Part shown: positions 27,507-37,070 of the stretch, one piece after another
Layout: each line of letters starts with the position of its first letter
Numbering within the stretch: position 1 is the first letter of the stretch
Origin: Alkalibacterium sp. MB6
Lineage (GTDB): Bacteria > Bacillota > Bacilli > Lactobacillales > Carnobacteriaceae_A
Reading direction: 5' to 3'
DNA length: 64,000 nucleotides
Assembly (NCBI RefSeq): GCF_009935905.1
Contig: NZ_PREX01000010.1
Span: 17,864 to 81,863 of the forward strand
The notes under the pieces: model-generated
What the model was told of the DNA's origin: nothing
Seen by the model: the letters and a program-made list of their open reading frames with translations, nothing else
The model's database searches: none
Program-made: the position numbers and the translations under genes

Positions 27507-28220
27507 TTATCTTTTATCAATGCGCGACACCCATAAGTCCCCGACAAATTGGATGGCAAACACAATAACTAATATGATGGCCGTTGCGACCAGCGTAACG
27601 GTCGGACGGCTCCGTTGAAACCCTTCAAGGTAGGCTAGATTCCCTAGACCTCCTGCTCCAATAACACCTGCCATGGCGGTGTAGCCAACCAGAGCTATGG
27701 CTGTTACCGTAATTCCAGCTGCAATGGATGGCATACTTTCTGGTAAATATACTTACCAAATGATTTCCCATTTGCTGGCTCCCATTGCTTCGGCTGCCTC
27801 AATGACCCCTTTATCCACTTCTCTCAAACCCGTTTCTACAAGCCGTCCGTAAAAAGGAGCAGCCGCCAAAATGAGTGCGGGCAGCCCAGCTGACGGACCG
27901 GTCATTGTATTCAGCAACGCTTTTGTAAAGGGAATGAGAAGGACAATCAAAATGATAAACGGGATGGATCGAAACACATTGACTAGTAAAGCAACGGTTC
28001 GATTCAATGCTATAGCCCAAATGGACTGGCTGTTTCGCGTTTCAAATAACAGTAATCCTAAGGCTATCCCTAAAAAGAAAACGACAGTAACTGATATAGC
28101 TGTCATGTATAAGGTCTGATTGGTAGCGGTCCACACTCTTTCCCAATTCACGCTACTAAAATTTGTATAGTCTGCAAGGAGTGAGCCCAAAGCAGGGGTA
28201 ACATGATTAATTGCGATCAT
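27507..28220 (-). pseudogene. metI: Methionine ABC transporter permease metI with in-frame stop
   Basis: A 237-codon MetI frame. The N-terminal part holds the membrane segments and the start of the EAA loop (GVIEAAEAMGASKWEIIW). Then TAA (27753-27755) appears where homologues have Lys (W-K-V-x-L-P), and the same frame continues with VYLPESMPSIAAGITVTAIA to a normal end (SRIDKR). A single A-to-T change in a Lys codon explains it. Translation would stop at residue 155, before the last helices, so the transporter is probably dead unless the stop is read through or is a sequencing error. It overlaps metN by 14 bp. Confidence 0.85.
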
Positions 28221-29247
28221 ACTGCTTTAGCACCTCCACTTCTACAGGATACGTGCTGAATAGTCTCAAAGCTTCTTCTCTTTTTTCTTTATCCCCTAGC
28301 AGTTGAACCACAAGCGTACCCATCGCTACATCTTTCGTGGACTGAATCGAGCCATGAATGATATTAATATCTATACCGCATTGTCGACTGACCGTTGTAA
28401 TCATCGGTGTGCCCACACTGCCGCCTTGAAACAGGAGGTGAACAATATCGCCATCAGAATAGCTTTGCTGAATATCTTTTAGCGCAGCCGCCATTTCTTT
28501 ACTGTCCACTTCCTGGTCTTGTTTGACAAAGCGTTTGGTGACGGGATGTTGCGGGTGTTTGAATACAGATAAGACAGAGCCTTCTTCAACTATTTCCCCT
28601 TGATTCATTACAGCAACCCGGTCACAGATTTTTCTGACTACTTCCATTTCGTGAGTGATTAGAACAATTGTCACATTAAATTCTTTCTTCACTTTAACAA
28701 GTAAGTCAAGCACTTCATCAGTCGTTTCCGGATCCAGTGCACTTGTTGCTTCGTCACATAGCAACACTTTTGGGTTGTTTGCCAAAGCTCGGGCAATACC
28801 GACTCGTTGCTTTTCACCGCCTGATAATTGTGCAGGATAAGCGTCTTCTTTACCTTGAAGGCCAACTAAATCTATGAGTTCTTGTGCTCTATTCCGCCGC
28901 GCTTGTAGACCGACGCCAGCAATTTCAAGCGGGAAGCAGATGTTTTCCACAACGGTTCGACTCCACAGTAAGTTGAAATGCTGAAAAATCATCCCCATCG
29001 ACTGACGCTCTTTTCGAATCGTGCGGCGTTTCATTGTAGAGAGTTCTTTATCATCAACCCTGACTAGGCCTGAACTGGGTTGTTCCAACCCGTTAATCAT
29101 TCTCAGCAAGGCACTCTTTCCTGCACCGGAATACCCGACGATTCCGAATATTTCTCCTCTTTCTATCGTTAAATTGACATCTTTGACTGCTTGAAAGGAT
29201 TCATTTTTGCTTTCAAATCGTTTGGCTACTTTCTCTAAACTAATCAT
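28207..29247 (-). CDS. metN: Methionine ABC transporter ATP-binding protein
   Basis: A 346-residue MetN. The ABC domain (about 1-245) has Walker A GYSGAGKS, signature LSGGEKQRVGIARAL, Walker B VLLCDEATSALDP and the switch His in LITHEMEV. The C-terminal NIL domain (about 265-343, ISTKD-like fold with QCGIDINIIHGSIQ) binds methionine and inhibits transport when the cell is replete. It starts the operon and is preceded by a methionine T-box at 29291-29600. Confidence 0.93.
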   Translation of the reverse strand: MISLEKVAKRFESKNESFQAVKDVNLTIERGEIFGIVGYSGAGKSALLRMINGLEQPSSGLVRVDDKELSTMKRRTIRKERQSMGMIFQHFNLLWSRTVVENICFPLEIAGVGLQARRNRAQELIDLVGLQGKEDAYPAQLSGGEKQRVGIARALANNPKVLLCDEATSALDPETTDEVLDLLVKVKKEFNVTIVLITHEMEVVRKICDRVAVMNQGEIVEEGSVLSVFKHPQHPVTKRFVKQDQEVDSKEMAAALKDIQQSYSDGDIVHLLFQGGSVGTPMITTVSRQCGIDINIIHGSIQSTKDVAMGTLVVQLLGDKEKREEALRLFSTYPVEVEVLKQYDRN

Positions 29248-29290
29248 GTCAGTTACCCCTCCTTTATATGATTCTTAGTCTTTTGAGCAT

Positions 29291-29600
29291 AAAAAAAGCC
29301 CTCTTCGAGTAACTATACTCAAAAAGGGCGAACAGGTAGTTTCGCGGTACCACCTTTAGTCACTCATTCATCACTGAATGAGTCTCAGACAGTACTTGTA
29401 TTGCCTCACCTGTCTTATTAAAGACAATAGAGACTAACGCATACTGCGGCACTATATCGGGTGCACCCGTAAACGGCTCATGTTTCCACTCACCACTTCC
29501 AGCTCAAAGACCATTTTCGAAATCTCTTGCCATACTCCCTTTCACCATATAGGAGCTCTCTAAGATGACCGCCTGACTTGTACTTATCTTTTCAACGCTT
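29291..29600 (-). promoter_or_regulatory. T-box leader of metNIQ (tRNA-Met)
   Basis: The minus strand carries AGGTGGTACCGCG (T-box) followed by a terminator: GCCCTTTTTGAGTATAGTTA pairs with the complement ending AAGAGGGC and a T-run at 29291-29297. Upstream, GGAAACATGAGCC offers an AUG methionine specifier. The 5' part includes AGAGAG and GGTGAAAGGGAG, typical of the stem I base. Confidence 0.92.
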
Positions 29601-29716
29601 TACTATTTATTTGTTTATCTAGTTACCCGAAGCTTTGTTCCAATTGACTGTAAGTCAATCAGAACGTGTAATAGCTTGTCAACATTTTTTTCATTTCTTT
29701 GAGATTAGAAAGGTAA

Positions 29717-30358
29717 TTAACTTAAGGGAACGACTTGGGTGCCGTGAAATTGATTTGTTTTTAAGCGTTTCTGAAGTTCCGGAATGATTTCGTGCGTGAC
29801 ACCGCCGCCAGGTAAAATCTCGATGCGGTCGTTTGCCCACTGAATGCGCTCCAACAGCTGCTTTTCATTTTCCAAGGCTGACCCTGTCTTCGCACCTCTT
29901 GTTAATAGACGAGTGACTCCTTTTTCAATTAACCACTCTATTGATTCACGCTGCTTACTTGGTTCAATGTGGTCAAAAGCCATATGACAAACAGTCTGAC
30001 GATGACTCATTTGAGCAATCGCAATGAGCTCTTCCATAATGGGTTTATCTAATTCCTCATCCTTTGTTAAACAGCCAAAAACGAGCCCATCAACACCCGC
30101 TTCGACAGCATCTTTTGCATCCAGACGTAACTGCTCTTTTTCTTCATCCGTATAGACAAAATCCCCGCCCCGAGGACGAATCATACACATGACTTCCACA
30201 CCTCTTTGACTAGCGTAAGCCACTGTTTCTTTTTGGACGGCCACAGAAGGTGTTGTCCCACCTAAATCAAGCCGATCACATAACTCAATCCGGCTAATGC
30301 CACATTCAATTGCTTCTGGAATACGATCGAAGTTTTCTGCACAAAATTCTTTTATCAT
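29717..30358 (-). CDS. cutC: CutC family protein
   Basis: A 213-residue CutC, a TIM-barrel protein once tied to copper homeostasis. The signature is clear: IKEFCAENFDRIPEAIECGISRIELCDRLDLGGTTPS, VMCMIRPRGGDFVY, FGCLTKDEELD, CHMAFDHI and ITRLLTRGAKTG-like ends (VTRLLTRGAK). It lies 5 bp downstream of the permease at 30364, so the two share a transcript. Its true activity is uncertain. Confidence 0.9.
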   Translation of the reverse strand: MIKEFCAENFDRIPEAIECGISRIELCDRLDLGGTTPSVAVQKETVAYASQRGVEVMCMIRPRGGDFVYTDEEKEQLRLDAKDAVEAGVDGLVFGCLTKDEELDKPIMEELIAIAQMSHRQTVCHMAFDHIEPSKQRESIEWLIEKGVTRLLTRGAKTGSALENEKQLLERIQWANDRIEILPGGGVTHEIIPELQKRLKTNQFHGTQVVPLS

Positions 30359-30363
30359 GTGAT

Positions 30364-31728
30364 TTACCTCTTTTCTGTTAACGTGTGTTTACTACTCACA
30401 ACATACCAGTATCCCATGCCACACACAACTGCTGAGAATAACAAGAAGATAGGGCTATACAAAGGATTAGCGAACAAACCGCCCAGTAAAATAATCAAAG
30501 AACCCACTATGCCTAATACAGGAGCTACTCGTCCAAGGAAGACATTTTTGATAACTCCTTGTTTAGCCAATTGAATCACTTTTAAATATAAAATAATATA
30601 AGCGACGTAACTGAATACAATCGCAATTTCACTGACATCGCCACCTCGCAGCACATCAAATCGCTGTGTCAAATAATGCATCCCCATCCAAAAGACAGTG
30701 ATGAGATAAGACGCCACTGCTGAAGTTGGAGACAGTTCCCTTTTATGGTCAATCTTTGTTAACACGCCACTAAAAGGGATCATACCCTTGGAAGCTAATG
30801 TGAAAGGCAATCGGATGTAACCTAAGCTAATCCCATTCACCACACCTAAAATAGCGATGAGTACAAAGGTTAATAAAATCCGTTCTCCGCTAGCACCAAA
30901 GAGAGAGTACCCTACTTGGTTAATCGCTTGGTCGCCAGCTGATAACACATATTCTGGTCCGACAATGGCGATCATGCCGACGAAAAAGGCTAGGTAAACA
31001 GCGAGAACAATGAGTGGTCCCACTGTTAATGCAATCGGCATGTTCTTTTTATGATTCCGAACTTCTTGTGTAATGGTCGTGGACACAATCCATCCATCAA
31101 AAGAGAAAGCGATGGGTGCCAAAGCAGCTAGCCAACCCCATCCTACCTGACTCGTTTCAACCAATTCCACTCCTTGCGGCAAATCAGGTGCTCCTCGAGT
31201 CCAAAACAACCCTAATAAAGGAATCCCAATCAAAGGAATTAATTTCACAATGGTCGATACGTTTTGAAAGCGTCCACCGCTTTTATAAGAAAAATAGTTC
31301 ATTGCGAAAAATAAAGTCATGTAAAAAAAGCCAAGTAGTGTTTGTAATTCGAGTGAGGCTGGTAGTCCGAAAAGGGATAGGGTATAAATACCTGACACCC
31401 AACTGACGACAGCCGTTATTGTTGGAAAGTAAACAAATAACTGGAACCAACCAAAGGCACTCGCTGCTCTTGAAGAAACAAATTCTTCATAATAAGACAC
31501 GACTCCTCCCCGATTAGTTGTGCGACTTGCTAACTGCGACAAGGTAATCGCTCCAAAAATAACACATAAGGCACCAATGACAAAAACCATGATGCCGAGC
31601 CATACATTGCCGCCTGTTTCTGCTAATATATCATCTGCTTTGAAAAATATTCCCGAACCGATACAAATACCAACAATCATCGAGATGGCTGTCCCTAGTC
31701 CGTAATGCTCTCTTTCTTTCATCTTCAC
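30364..31728 (-). CDS. APC family amino acid permease
   Basis: A 454-residue permease with about 12 membrane segments. The first helix has the consensus SMIVGICIGSGIFFKAD (substrate backbone-binding GSG motif), and GALCVIFGAITLSQLA follows. It resembles the serine/threonine exchanger SteT and related LAT-like members. Substrate not assignable from the sequence alone. It is operonic with cutC. Confidence 0.85.
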   Translation of the reverse strand: MKMKEREHYGLGTAISMIVGICIGSGIFFKADDILAETGGNVWLGIMVFVIGALCVIFGAITLSQLASRTTNRGGVVSYYEEFVSSRAASAFGWFQLFVYFPTITAVVSWVSGIYTLSLFGLPASLELQTLLGFFYMTLFFAMNYFSYKSGGRFQNVSTIVKLIPLIGIPLLGLFWTRGAPDLPQGVELVETSQVGWGWLAALAPIAFSFDGWIVSTTITQEVRNHKKNMPIALTVGPLIVLAVYLAFFVGMIAIVGPEYVLSAGDQAINQVGYSLFGASGERILLTFVLIAILGVVNGISLGYIRLPFTLASKGMIPFSGVLTKIDHKRELSPTSAVASYLITVFWMGMHYLTQRFDVLRGGDVSEIAIVFSYVAYIILYLKVIQLAKQGVIKNVFLGRVAPVLGIVGSLIILLGGLFANPLYSPIFLLFSAVVCGMGYWYVVSSKHTLTEKR

Positions 31729-31903
31729 TACCTCTTCAATCCATCATTTTTGTAAAAAGTCTTTCACAACTATAACAAATTCCTTCTTATAAGAGAAGGA
31801 CCTTGCTTACTTTTGTTCTTAATCGATTCCCTTTTAACTTTTAACATCACGTTTCATTCCTGTGCTATAATAATAAGGATCCCTTTGAGAAAGTAGGTTT
31901 AAC

Positions 31904-32557
31904 ATGAACACACAGCATACGGAAACGAACTTATCGAGCGACTCTATTTATTACAGACCTCTAGAAAAAAGTGATTACAAATCCGTAGCTGATTTACTGA
32001 CGACAGTTTGGGGCTTTGATCAAGTCGCATCAAAATGGAATGCCCGACAGATGGCCTACGTTTTCTTACATGATTTGCTACACGTTGCTACCTTCTCTTC
32101 AGTAGCCGTTCAAAACGACACGATAGTGGGTATTGTTCTGGGCCGATCTAAGGCGGACAGTCAGCCACCAAAACTCTTCAATCTCAAGAAGCAATTTCAC
32201 CATTTTTTACTGCTCTTTAATCAAGAAGGAAAAGAAGCGGCGCTGTCCTTTAAACGACAAAAACAAGTCAATGAAGGCTTATATAGTCAAACGAAGCGAG
32301 CATTTGAAGGAAAACTTCAGCTGTTGGCTGTCAATCCATCCGCAAGAAAATCAGGAATCGGCACTCACTTATATCATTCGTTCATTGATTACATGAATGA
32401 AAAACAAGCAGCTAACTTTTATTTATTTGCAGATAACCGCTTATCTTATGAGTTTTTTGAAAAAAAACAGTTGAAAAGAGAAGCCATCATTACCCGCAAG
32501 ATGCCCTTTTTCAATCAAACCCTCACCTTTTATTTGTATTCTAAAGATTTACTTTAA
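31904..32557 (+). CDS. GNAT family acetyltransferase
   Basis: A 217-residue GNAT protein. The acetyl-CoA loop is in LLAVNPSARKSGIGTHLYHSF (R-K-S-G-I-G); the N-terminal YYRPLEKSDYKSVADLLTTVW forms the first strand and helix, and FEKKQLKREAI is near the end. An insertion of about 45 residues, HHFLLLFNQEGKEAALSFKRQ, sits between strands and makes it longer than typical. Substrate unknown. It ends in its own terminator. Confidence 0.82.
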   Translation: MNTQHTETNLSSDSIYYRPLEKSDYKSVADLLTTVWGFDQVASKWNARQMAYVFLHDLLHVATFSSVAVQNDTIVGIVLGRSKADSQPPKLFNLKKQFHHFLLLFNQEGKEAALSFKRQKQVNEGLYSQTKRAFEGKLQLLAVNPSARKSGIGTHLYHSFIDYMNEKQAANFYLFADNRLSYEFFEKKQLKREAIITRKMPFFNQTLTFYLYSKDLL

Positions 32558-32570
32558 CCTTAAAAGATGA

Positions 32571-32612
32571 AAACACGACCAGTCACTTTATCATGACTGA
32601 TCGTGTTTTTTG
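32571..32612. terminator. Bidirectional terminator
   Basis: AAACACGACCAGTCA pairs with TGACTGATCGTGTTT between the convergent acetyltransferase and gltS genes, followed by a T-run. Confidence 0.85.
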
Positions 32613-34073
32613 TTAATTGTCTCTTTTTCTAGCTTGGAACAATTTGGTGCTCTCACGTTGACCAGACCTTTTTGGACTGAAATAATAAAGTCCAAATGCA
32701 ACGAAGATTAGAGTAAGCGTTCCTGTTATGGCGAGGAATACCCAAGGGCCGAATTGGTAAATAAGTGGTAAAGAAGCTGACGTGACCAGTCCTCCACCTA
32801 GTACAGGTTCAAACAAAATTTGCTTGTACCCAAAACCTTCTAAAGCCGGTGACTGTTGATCCGGGTCTGCCACTTTCATTAATAAAAGACCAGTAGCGGC
32901 CATCCCCATGTATTGACCATAGTCCCCGACTCCCCTTTCTAACCAATGGTCCGGCAACATTCTTGGACCTAGATACAGGAATGCAAAGGTTGTCCACGCT
33001 GTCCCAGCAATGGCTAATAAAACAAATGGTATCAGATTATCTCCAATGACATCCAATGATAATGTAGCCAGTGCAGAAACGAGAAGAACGTCCAAAGCAA
33101 AACCGGAAATTTTATTGACTAAGTTAGGATCGATATAATTATCAATATCTAATAACTCAAACACTTTCTGAATGACCATTCCACCAATCATAGCTAAGGG
33201 GAATAAAGGAACAAATGAGAGAACATAAACATCAGTTGGAGGACCCCAAGTGGCTGCTTCCAGCCAAACAAGAGCCTGTTGAATGATGTAACCAATCAAT
33301 ATGGCGCCACCAACCAGTGACAGATGAAAAGCAAGAGGTTCAATCGCTTTTGGCTCTTTTATTTCCTGCTCCATTTCGTAACCGTAAGTGTCAGCGATTG
33401 TATCCCGCTCCTCGTCAGTAAGAGCCTTTTCACCTTCTACGTACTTGGCTTCACCCTTACGATGGAAAATATTAATGATGGCAATCCCTGTTATCACTCC
33501 CACCAATATACCTACCGTTGCTAACCCAAGCGCCAAATCCGCCCCTTCTGCAAATCCTAATTCATTAAAGGTCGAGGCTAATCCAGCCGCCGTTCCGTGG
33601 CCCCCAACGAAAGCAACTTCAATCAATGCTCCCGCCATCGGGTTTGTTCCGAAAAGTGGCGATAATACTAAGAGAGTTAACAGCAAACCTATCGCATATT
33701 GGCCAAAGGAGACCGCATAGCCCATAATGATTTGTGGGCCCGAGTTATTCCAGATACGCTTCATTGTTGGCACTTTTTGCCCTAGAAATAAAGCCGCGAA
33801 TACAATGTTAATAAACATCCCTGGTAATGGCGACCAAGTATCCAATATAAATTCTGGAATTAAGCCATTATAAAAAAAGGATGACTCATTAAGAAACATG
33901 GACGTTAACCGACCAAGAACTTGAGGTCCTACTAATAAAGCTAAAAAGCCTGCAATAATAGAACTAGGTAAAAAGAGTCTCTTTAACCATTTTGTTTTAA
34001 AACGGGTTATTTTCCCTAAAATTAAAAAGACACCTAAAATAATAAAACTAAAACCTACCATATTTGGTGACAT
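32613..34073 (-). CDS. gltS: Sodium/glutamate symporter (ESS family)
   Basis: A 486-residue membrane protein with about 10-12 helices. GFSFIILGVFLILGKITRFK, LPSSIIAGFLALLVGPQ, EVAFVGGHGTAAGLASTFNE (the ESS family G-rich pore loop) and EPVLGGGLVTSASLPLIYQFG are all as in GltS. It should import glutamate with Na+. GAAGGGAG precedes the ATG. A charged cytoplasmic loop about residues 205-245 is longer than usual. It is monocistronic. Confidence 0.85.
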   Translation of the reverse strand: MSPNMVGFSFIILGVFLILGKITRFKTKWLKRLFLPSSIIAGFLALLVGPQVLGRLTSMFLNESSFFYNGLIPEFILDTWSPLPGMFINIVFAALFLGQKVPTMKRIWNNSGPQIIMGYAVSFGQYAIGLLLTLLVLSPLFGTNPMAGALIEVAFVGGHGTAAGLASTFNELGFAEGADLALGLATVGILVGVITGIAIINIFHRKGEAKYVEGEKALTDEERDTIADTYGYEMEQEIKEPKAIEPLAFHLSLVGGAILIGYIIQQALVWLEAATWGPPTDVYVLSFVPLFPLAMIGGMVIQKVFELLDIDNYIDPNLVNKISGFALDVLLVSALATLSLDVIGDNLIPFVLLAIAGTAWTTFAFLYLGPRMLPDHWLERGVGDYGQYMGMAATGLLLMKVADPDQQSPALEGFGYKQILFEPVLGGGLVTSASLPLIYQFGPWVFLAITGTLTLIFVAFGLYYFSPKRSGQRESTKLFQARKRDN

Positions 34074-34173
34074 TATAATAGCTCCCTTCAGTATAAATTA
34101 TGTTTTCAAAAAAAAACATCATTACATAATTATAAAGTAAGGCGAATCATTAGACAAATTAATTACTTTAAAT

Positions 34174-34207
34174 GAAAAACCCGCACAGAATGCATGCGGA
34201 TTTTTTC
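34174..34207 (-). terminator. Terminator of the gene at 34238
   Basis: On the minus strand AATCCGCATGCA pairs with TGTGCGGGTTT-type arms, ending in a T-run. Confidence 0.7.
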
Positions 34208-34237
34208 ATTTAAAAGGTATCATTTACTAACACTTTT

Positions 34238-35002
34238 TCATTCTCCAGAAGACAAGTTATTACTCTCTATACCATCCGGATTCGTCCGAATATGTGGTCT
34301 GACGTATGATGCGGATCCATCACTATTTTCTCTATAATGGCCCCTCACAGAATGGATTCCGGGTTGATATTGATCTGATTGCTGGTATTGAGCCTGTTGG
34401 TAATGATAGTACTGCACCGAATTATAGTCATTTATCATACCTTCAATCTGTCTGATGACAAAAGGTAAAACCAGCATGATTAAGAACAGCGGTACGGCAG
34501 CCATAATGCTCACTGCTTCTTGCGTTGAATACTCGTGTCGGTATAAGTAATAGAGAATAATATGGAATAATCCTGCAGAAAAGAGGACACGACCAAGTAG
34601 CAGGAACAGATCATAGCCGCCGTAATAGTAATAAAATAAATCGTACGTTTGAAAGGATGAATAGATTAGATAAACTATAGAGCTTAACCCTAAAAGCATC
34701 GGTCTAAAATGTTTAATTATGTAAGAAATTTTCATGAAAAAGAAAACAATTGCGAGCAAGCCCGCTAACGGAGGGAAAATAAGTGTTACCAAGGAAACAA
34801 AAGCCGCCATGACTAACATTCCTGGCATCCGTTTGATAGCAATATAAATGGTCATAACTGCCAAGGTAATGACTACGACTGATAAAGGTAAGACTGAAAG
34901 AATACCAAAAATCACAAGTGCAGTGACATGAGCTTTTGACCGGACTTGATTTGCTTCCCAAGTCCTTTCCAAATCAAATACATCATTAGAATAATAATCC
35001 AC
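34238..35002 (-). CDS. Polytopic membrane protein with duplicated C-terminal motif
   Basis: A 254-residue protein starting at GTG, with GGGAGG seven bases upstream. About six to seven membrane segments fill residues 20-190. The soluble C-terminal tail (about 195-254) is Tyr/Gln-rich and then holds the motif V-R-x-H-x-R-x-N-x-D-G twice (VRGHYRENSDGS and VRPHIRTNPDGI), 14 residues apart. I do not recognise the family. The repeated motif is known as a short tail in several unrelated Firmicutes proteins; its function is unknown to me. Confidence 0.7.
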   Translation of the reverse strand: MDYYSNDVFDLERTWEANQVRSKAHVTALVIFGILSVLPLSVVVITLAVMTIYIAIKRMPGMLVMAAFVSLVTLIFPPLAGLLAIVFFFMKISYIIKHFRPMLLGLSSIVYLIYSSFQTYDLFYYYYGGYDLFLLLGRVLFSAGLFHIILYYLYRHEYSTQEAVSIMAAVPLFLIMLVLPFVIRQIEGMINDYNSVQYYHYQQAQYQQSDQYQPGIHSVRGHYRENSDGSASYVRPHIRTNPDGIESNNLSSGE

Positions 35003-35068
35003 AGTTTTTCCTCCCAATATATATAACTTCTATACCCTCATAATATCATATATTTTGTCCTTCTATAA

Positions 35069-35103
35069 CAAAAAAATCACTTCTTTTAACGAAGTGATTT
35101 TTC
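35069..35103 (-). terminator. Terminator downstream of the metallophosphoesterase gene
   Basis: AAAATCACTTC pairs with GAAGTGATTTT around TTTAAC, with a T-run on either strand. Confidence 0.85.
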
Positions 35104-35122
35104 CCATATTATCTCTAAACTT

Positions 35123-36112
35123 TTACATGTCTTCTTCCCTGAACGCGGCTCGTTCCTCACGCCCTTTTTTAGTACGCTGGATTTTGAGTTTTGCCAAGTA
35201 CTCGACGACTTCTTTTGGCTTGCGGATGTCGAATGACTCAATCGGCTCAGGTCCTCTCATCGTTTCCCTCTTGATTTGAAGAAACCCGTCATCGTTAACC
35301 ACTTCTTTCCAACGAACCAGTCGAATCATACCTTCAGTCAGTTCCAAAGCTGTGATACTAGCTGGGTAAATCCCACAACCTGTATTGAAGTATGGCATGT
35401 CATTATCTTTGGGAAACTTAAAGCGGTGAGTGTGCCCGCAAATCAAAGTTCGTCTATGTTGTTCAATCCATTTACTGTAGTTACGTTCAATTTTATGTCT
35501 TTTTGATTCGTTTTTAACTGGACTTGAGGGGTTTCTAATACCGAATCGGTGTAGGAAACGCCAGAAAAACTTAACGGATAACATCGTAAAAAACCAAAAT
35601 TGATCGTTTGGTGCATCTCCTTGGTGCCCATGAAGAACAAATAATTCCTGGCTAGTCGACCGATGCTTTAACACAACGGCTTCTTCAGGCTTTAAACCTC
35701 TCATAAAATCATTGTACTCTTCTTCATAAGTATCGTAGGTAACATCAAAGTGCTTTCGTACATAACTAGGGTTATCAAGGTAGATATCATGATTCCCGAA
35801 TATTTTAATGTAGCGCTTGTCGTCAAAAAACTTTTTTATTACCTCATAGATAGCGATATGGGCGTGTTTGATCGTTCGAATATCAGAATACTCCAACAAC
35901 TCCTCGCCGTCACCCACTTCAACAAAGGTATAATTATTTTCGTAATATTCATTTAGAGCATGGAGAAACATGTTACGACTTTTCAAAAATTCATCTGAGA
36001 TACTTCCATCACCACGGTGGGCATCACTCATAAATACAAAACGGGAGTAATCATCAAAATAAACCTTCCTGGCCTTGTCATAAGTTTCGGTCAGCCGTTT
36101 ATTGGTAAACAT
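35123..36112 (-). CDS. Calcineurin-like metallophosphoesterase
   Basis: A 329-residue metallophosphoesterase. Motifs in order: FMSDAHRGDG (D-x-H, with a G-D site), VGDGEELL, GNHDIY (GNHD), LHGHQGD, and CGHTHRF (GHTH). All five metal-binding blocks are present, so the enzyme should be active. It has similarity to LpxH-like and Firmicutes YkuE-like members but no lipid A is made here, so a phosphodiester or phosphatase substrate remains open. AGGAGG precedes the start by seven bases. Confidence 0.85.
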   Translation of the reverse strand: MFTNKRLTETYDKARKVYFDDYSRFVFMSDAHRGDGSISDEFLKSRNMFLHALNEYYENNYTFVEVGDGEELLEYSDIRTIKHAHIAIYEVIKKFFDDKRYIKIFGNHDIYLDNPSYVRKHFDVTYDTYEEEYNDFMRGLKPEEAVVLKHRSTSQELFVLHGHQGDAPNDQFWFFTMLSVKFFWRFLHRFGIRNPSSPVKNESKRHKIERNYSKWIEQHRRTLICGHTHRFKFPKDNDMPYFNTGCGIYPASITALELTEGMIRLVRWKEVVNDDGFLQIKRETMRGPEPIESFDIRKPKEVVEYLAKLKIQRTKKGREERAAFREEDM

Positions 36113-36200
36113 TCTTTTAACCTCCTGATTAAAACGGTTTCTAGTATAAGTATACGTTATCCATGCTTTTAAATAAAATATTAGGTCAGCTCTGTAAAAA

Positions 36201-36247
36201 TAAAACGCCCGAACAGCCAGAATAAATCTGGATGGTCGGGCGTTTTA
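36201..36247 (-). terminator. Terminator of the nitroreductase gene
   Basis: AAACGCCCGA pairs with TCGGGCGTTT, with an inner CCAG/CTGG stem, followed by a T-run on the minus strand. Confidence 0.85.
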
Positions 36248-36256
36248 ATAGGTTAC

Positions 36257-36850
36257 TTAGTTGAACACCATGAAACGTTTCTCATCTTCCATGTATTCTT
36301 TTGGTGCTGGTTCAGCTTCTTTGGAACCGAAGACAAGTTGAGCACGCAATTTCCAGTTACTTGGAATTGACCATTCTTCAGATACACGCTCGTCAATGAC
36401 TGGGTTGTAATGCTGCAAGTTAGCTCCAATGCCTTTTTCTGCGAACGCATTCCATACGTTAGCTTGTGTTAAGCCAGAAGCTTGATCTGACCAAATAGGG
36501 AAGTTATCTGCATACAAAGCAAACTGTTGTTGTAATGAAGAAACGACGTCCGCATCTTCAAAGAACAAGACGGTTCCTTTTGCTGCCGCGAAGCCTTGCA
36601 GTTTCTCTTGAGTTGCTGGGAATTGTTCTGCTGGAGTTAGTGGCTCCAAAACGTCTTCAGTCATCTCCCATAATTTTTTATGTGAGTCGTTAAATAGAAT
36701 GACCACTCTTTGAGTTTGTGAGTTAAAAGACGTGGGACTTTCTTTAACCACTTCTTTAACTAACGATTCAATCTCTTCCTCCGAAAGATCGACGTCTGTT
36801 CCTAATGCGTAAATAGAACGACGCTTTTTCAATAAATCAACAAATGACAT
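36257..36850 (-). CDS. Nitroreductase family protein
   Basis: A 197-residue FMN-dependent nitroreductase of the oxygen-insensitive, Frp/YdgI-like type. RRSIYALGTD and SFNSQTQRVVIL bind FMN phosphate; QANVWNAFAEKGIGANLQHYNP is the conserved flavin-facing region. The start at 36850 has AAGGAG; eight extra upstream codons are unlikely. It would reduce nitro or quinone compounds with NAD(P)H. It is monocistronic. Confidence 0.88.
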   Translation of the reverse strand: MSFVDLLKKRRSIYALGTDVDLSEEEIESLVKEVVKESPTSFNSQTQRVVILFNDSHKKLWEMTEDVLEPLTPAEQFPATQEKLQGFAAAKGTVLFFEDADVVSSLQQQFALYADNFPIWSDQASGLTQANVWNAFAEKGIGANLQHYNPVIDERVSEEWSIPSNWKLRAQLVFGSKEAEPAPKEYMEDEKRFMVFN

Positions 36851-37070
36851 GTTACATTCTCCTTTTCCATACAAAAAATCGTCACGATTGCTATTATATC
36901 ACTTATATTAAATAAGTAAATAGACTAAATAGACCTTGCAATTTCTCGTAGGATGTCAAAAGTGTGACGGTTTCGTCATGTCATATGGTGGGAGTGACAA
37001 AATACACTGGTTGCAACACGTTTTTTAGTATTGACGAGCAGATTTTCGTTTTAGCCTCAAGCGACATACA

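Noticed and set aside
28207..29247. metN reading frame extended or broken
   Set aside because: The frame is complete with all ABC and NIL motifs, so only metI is affected.
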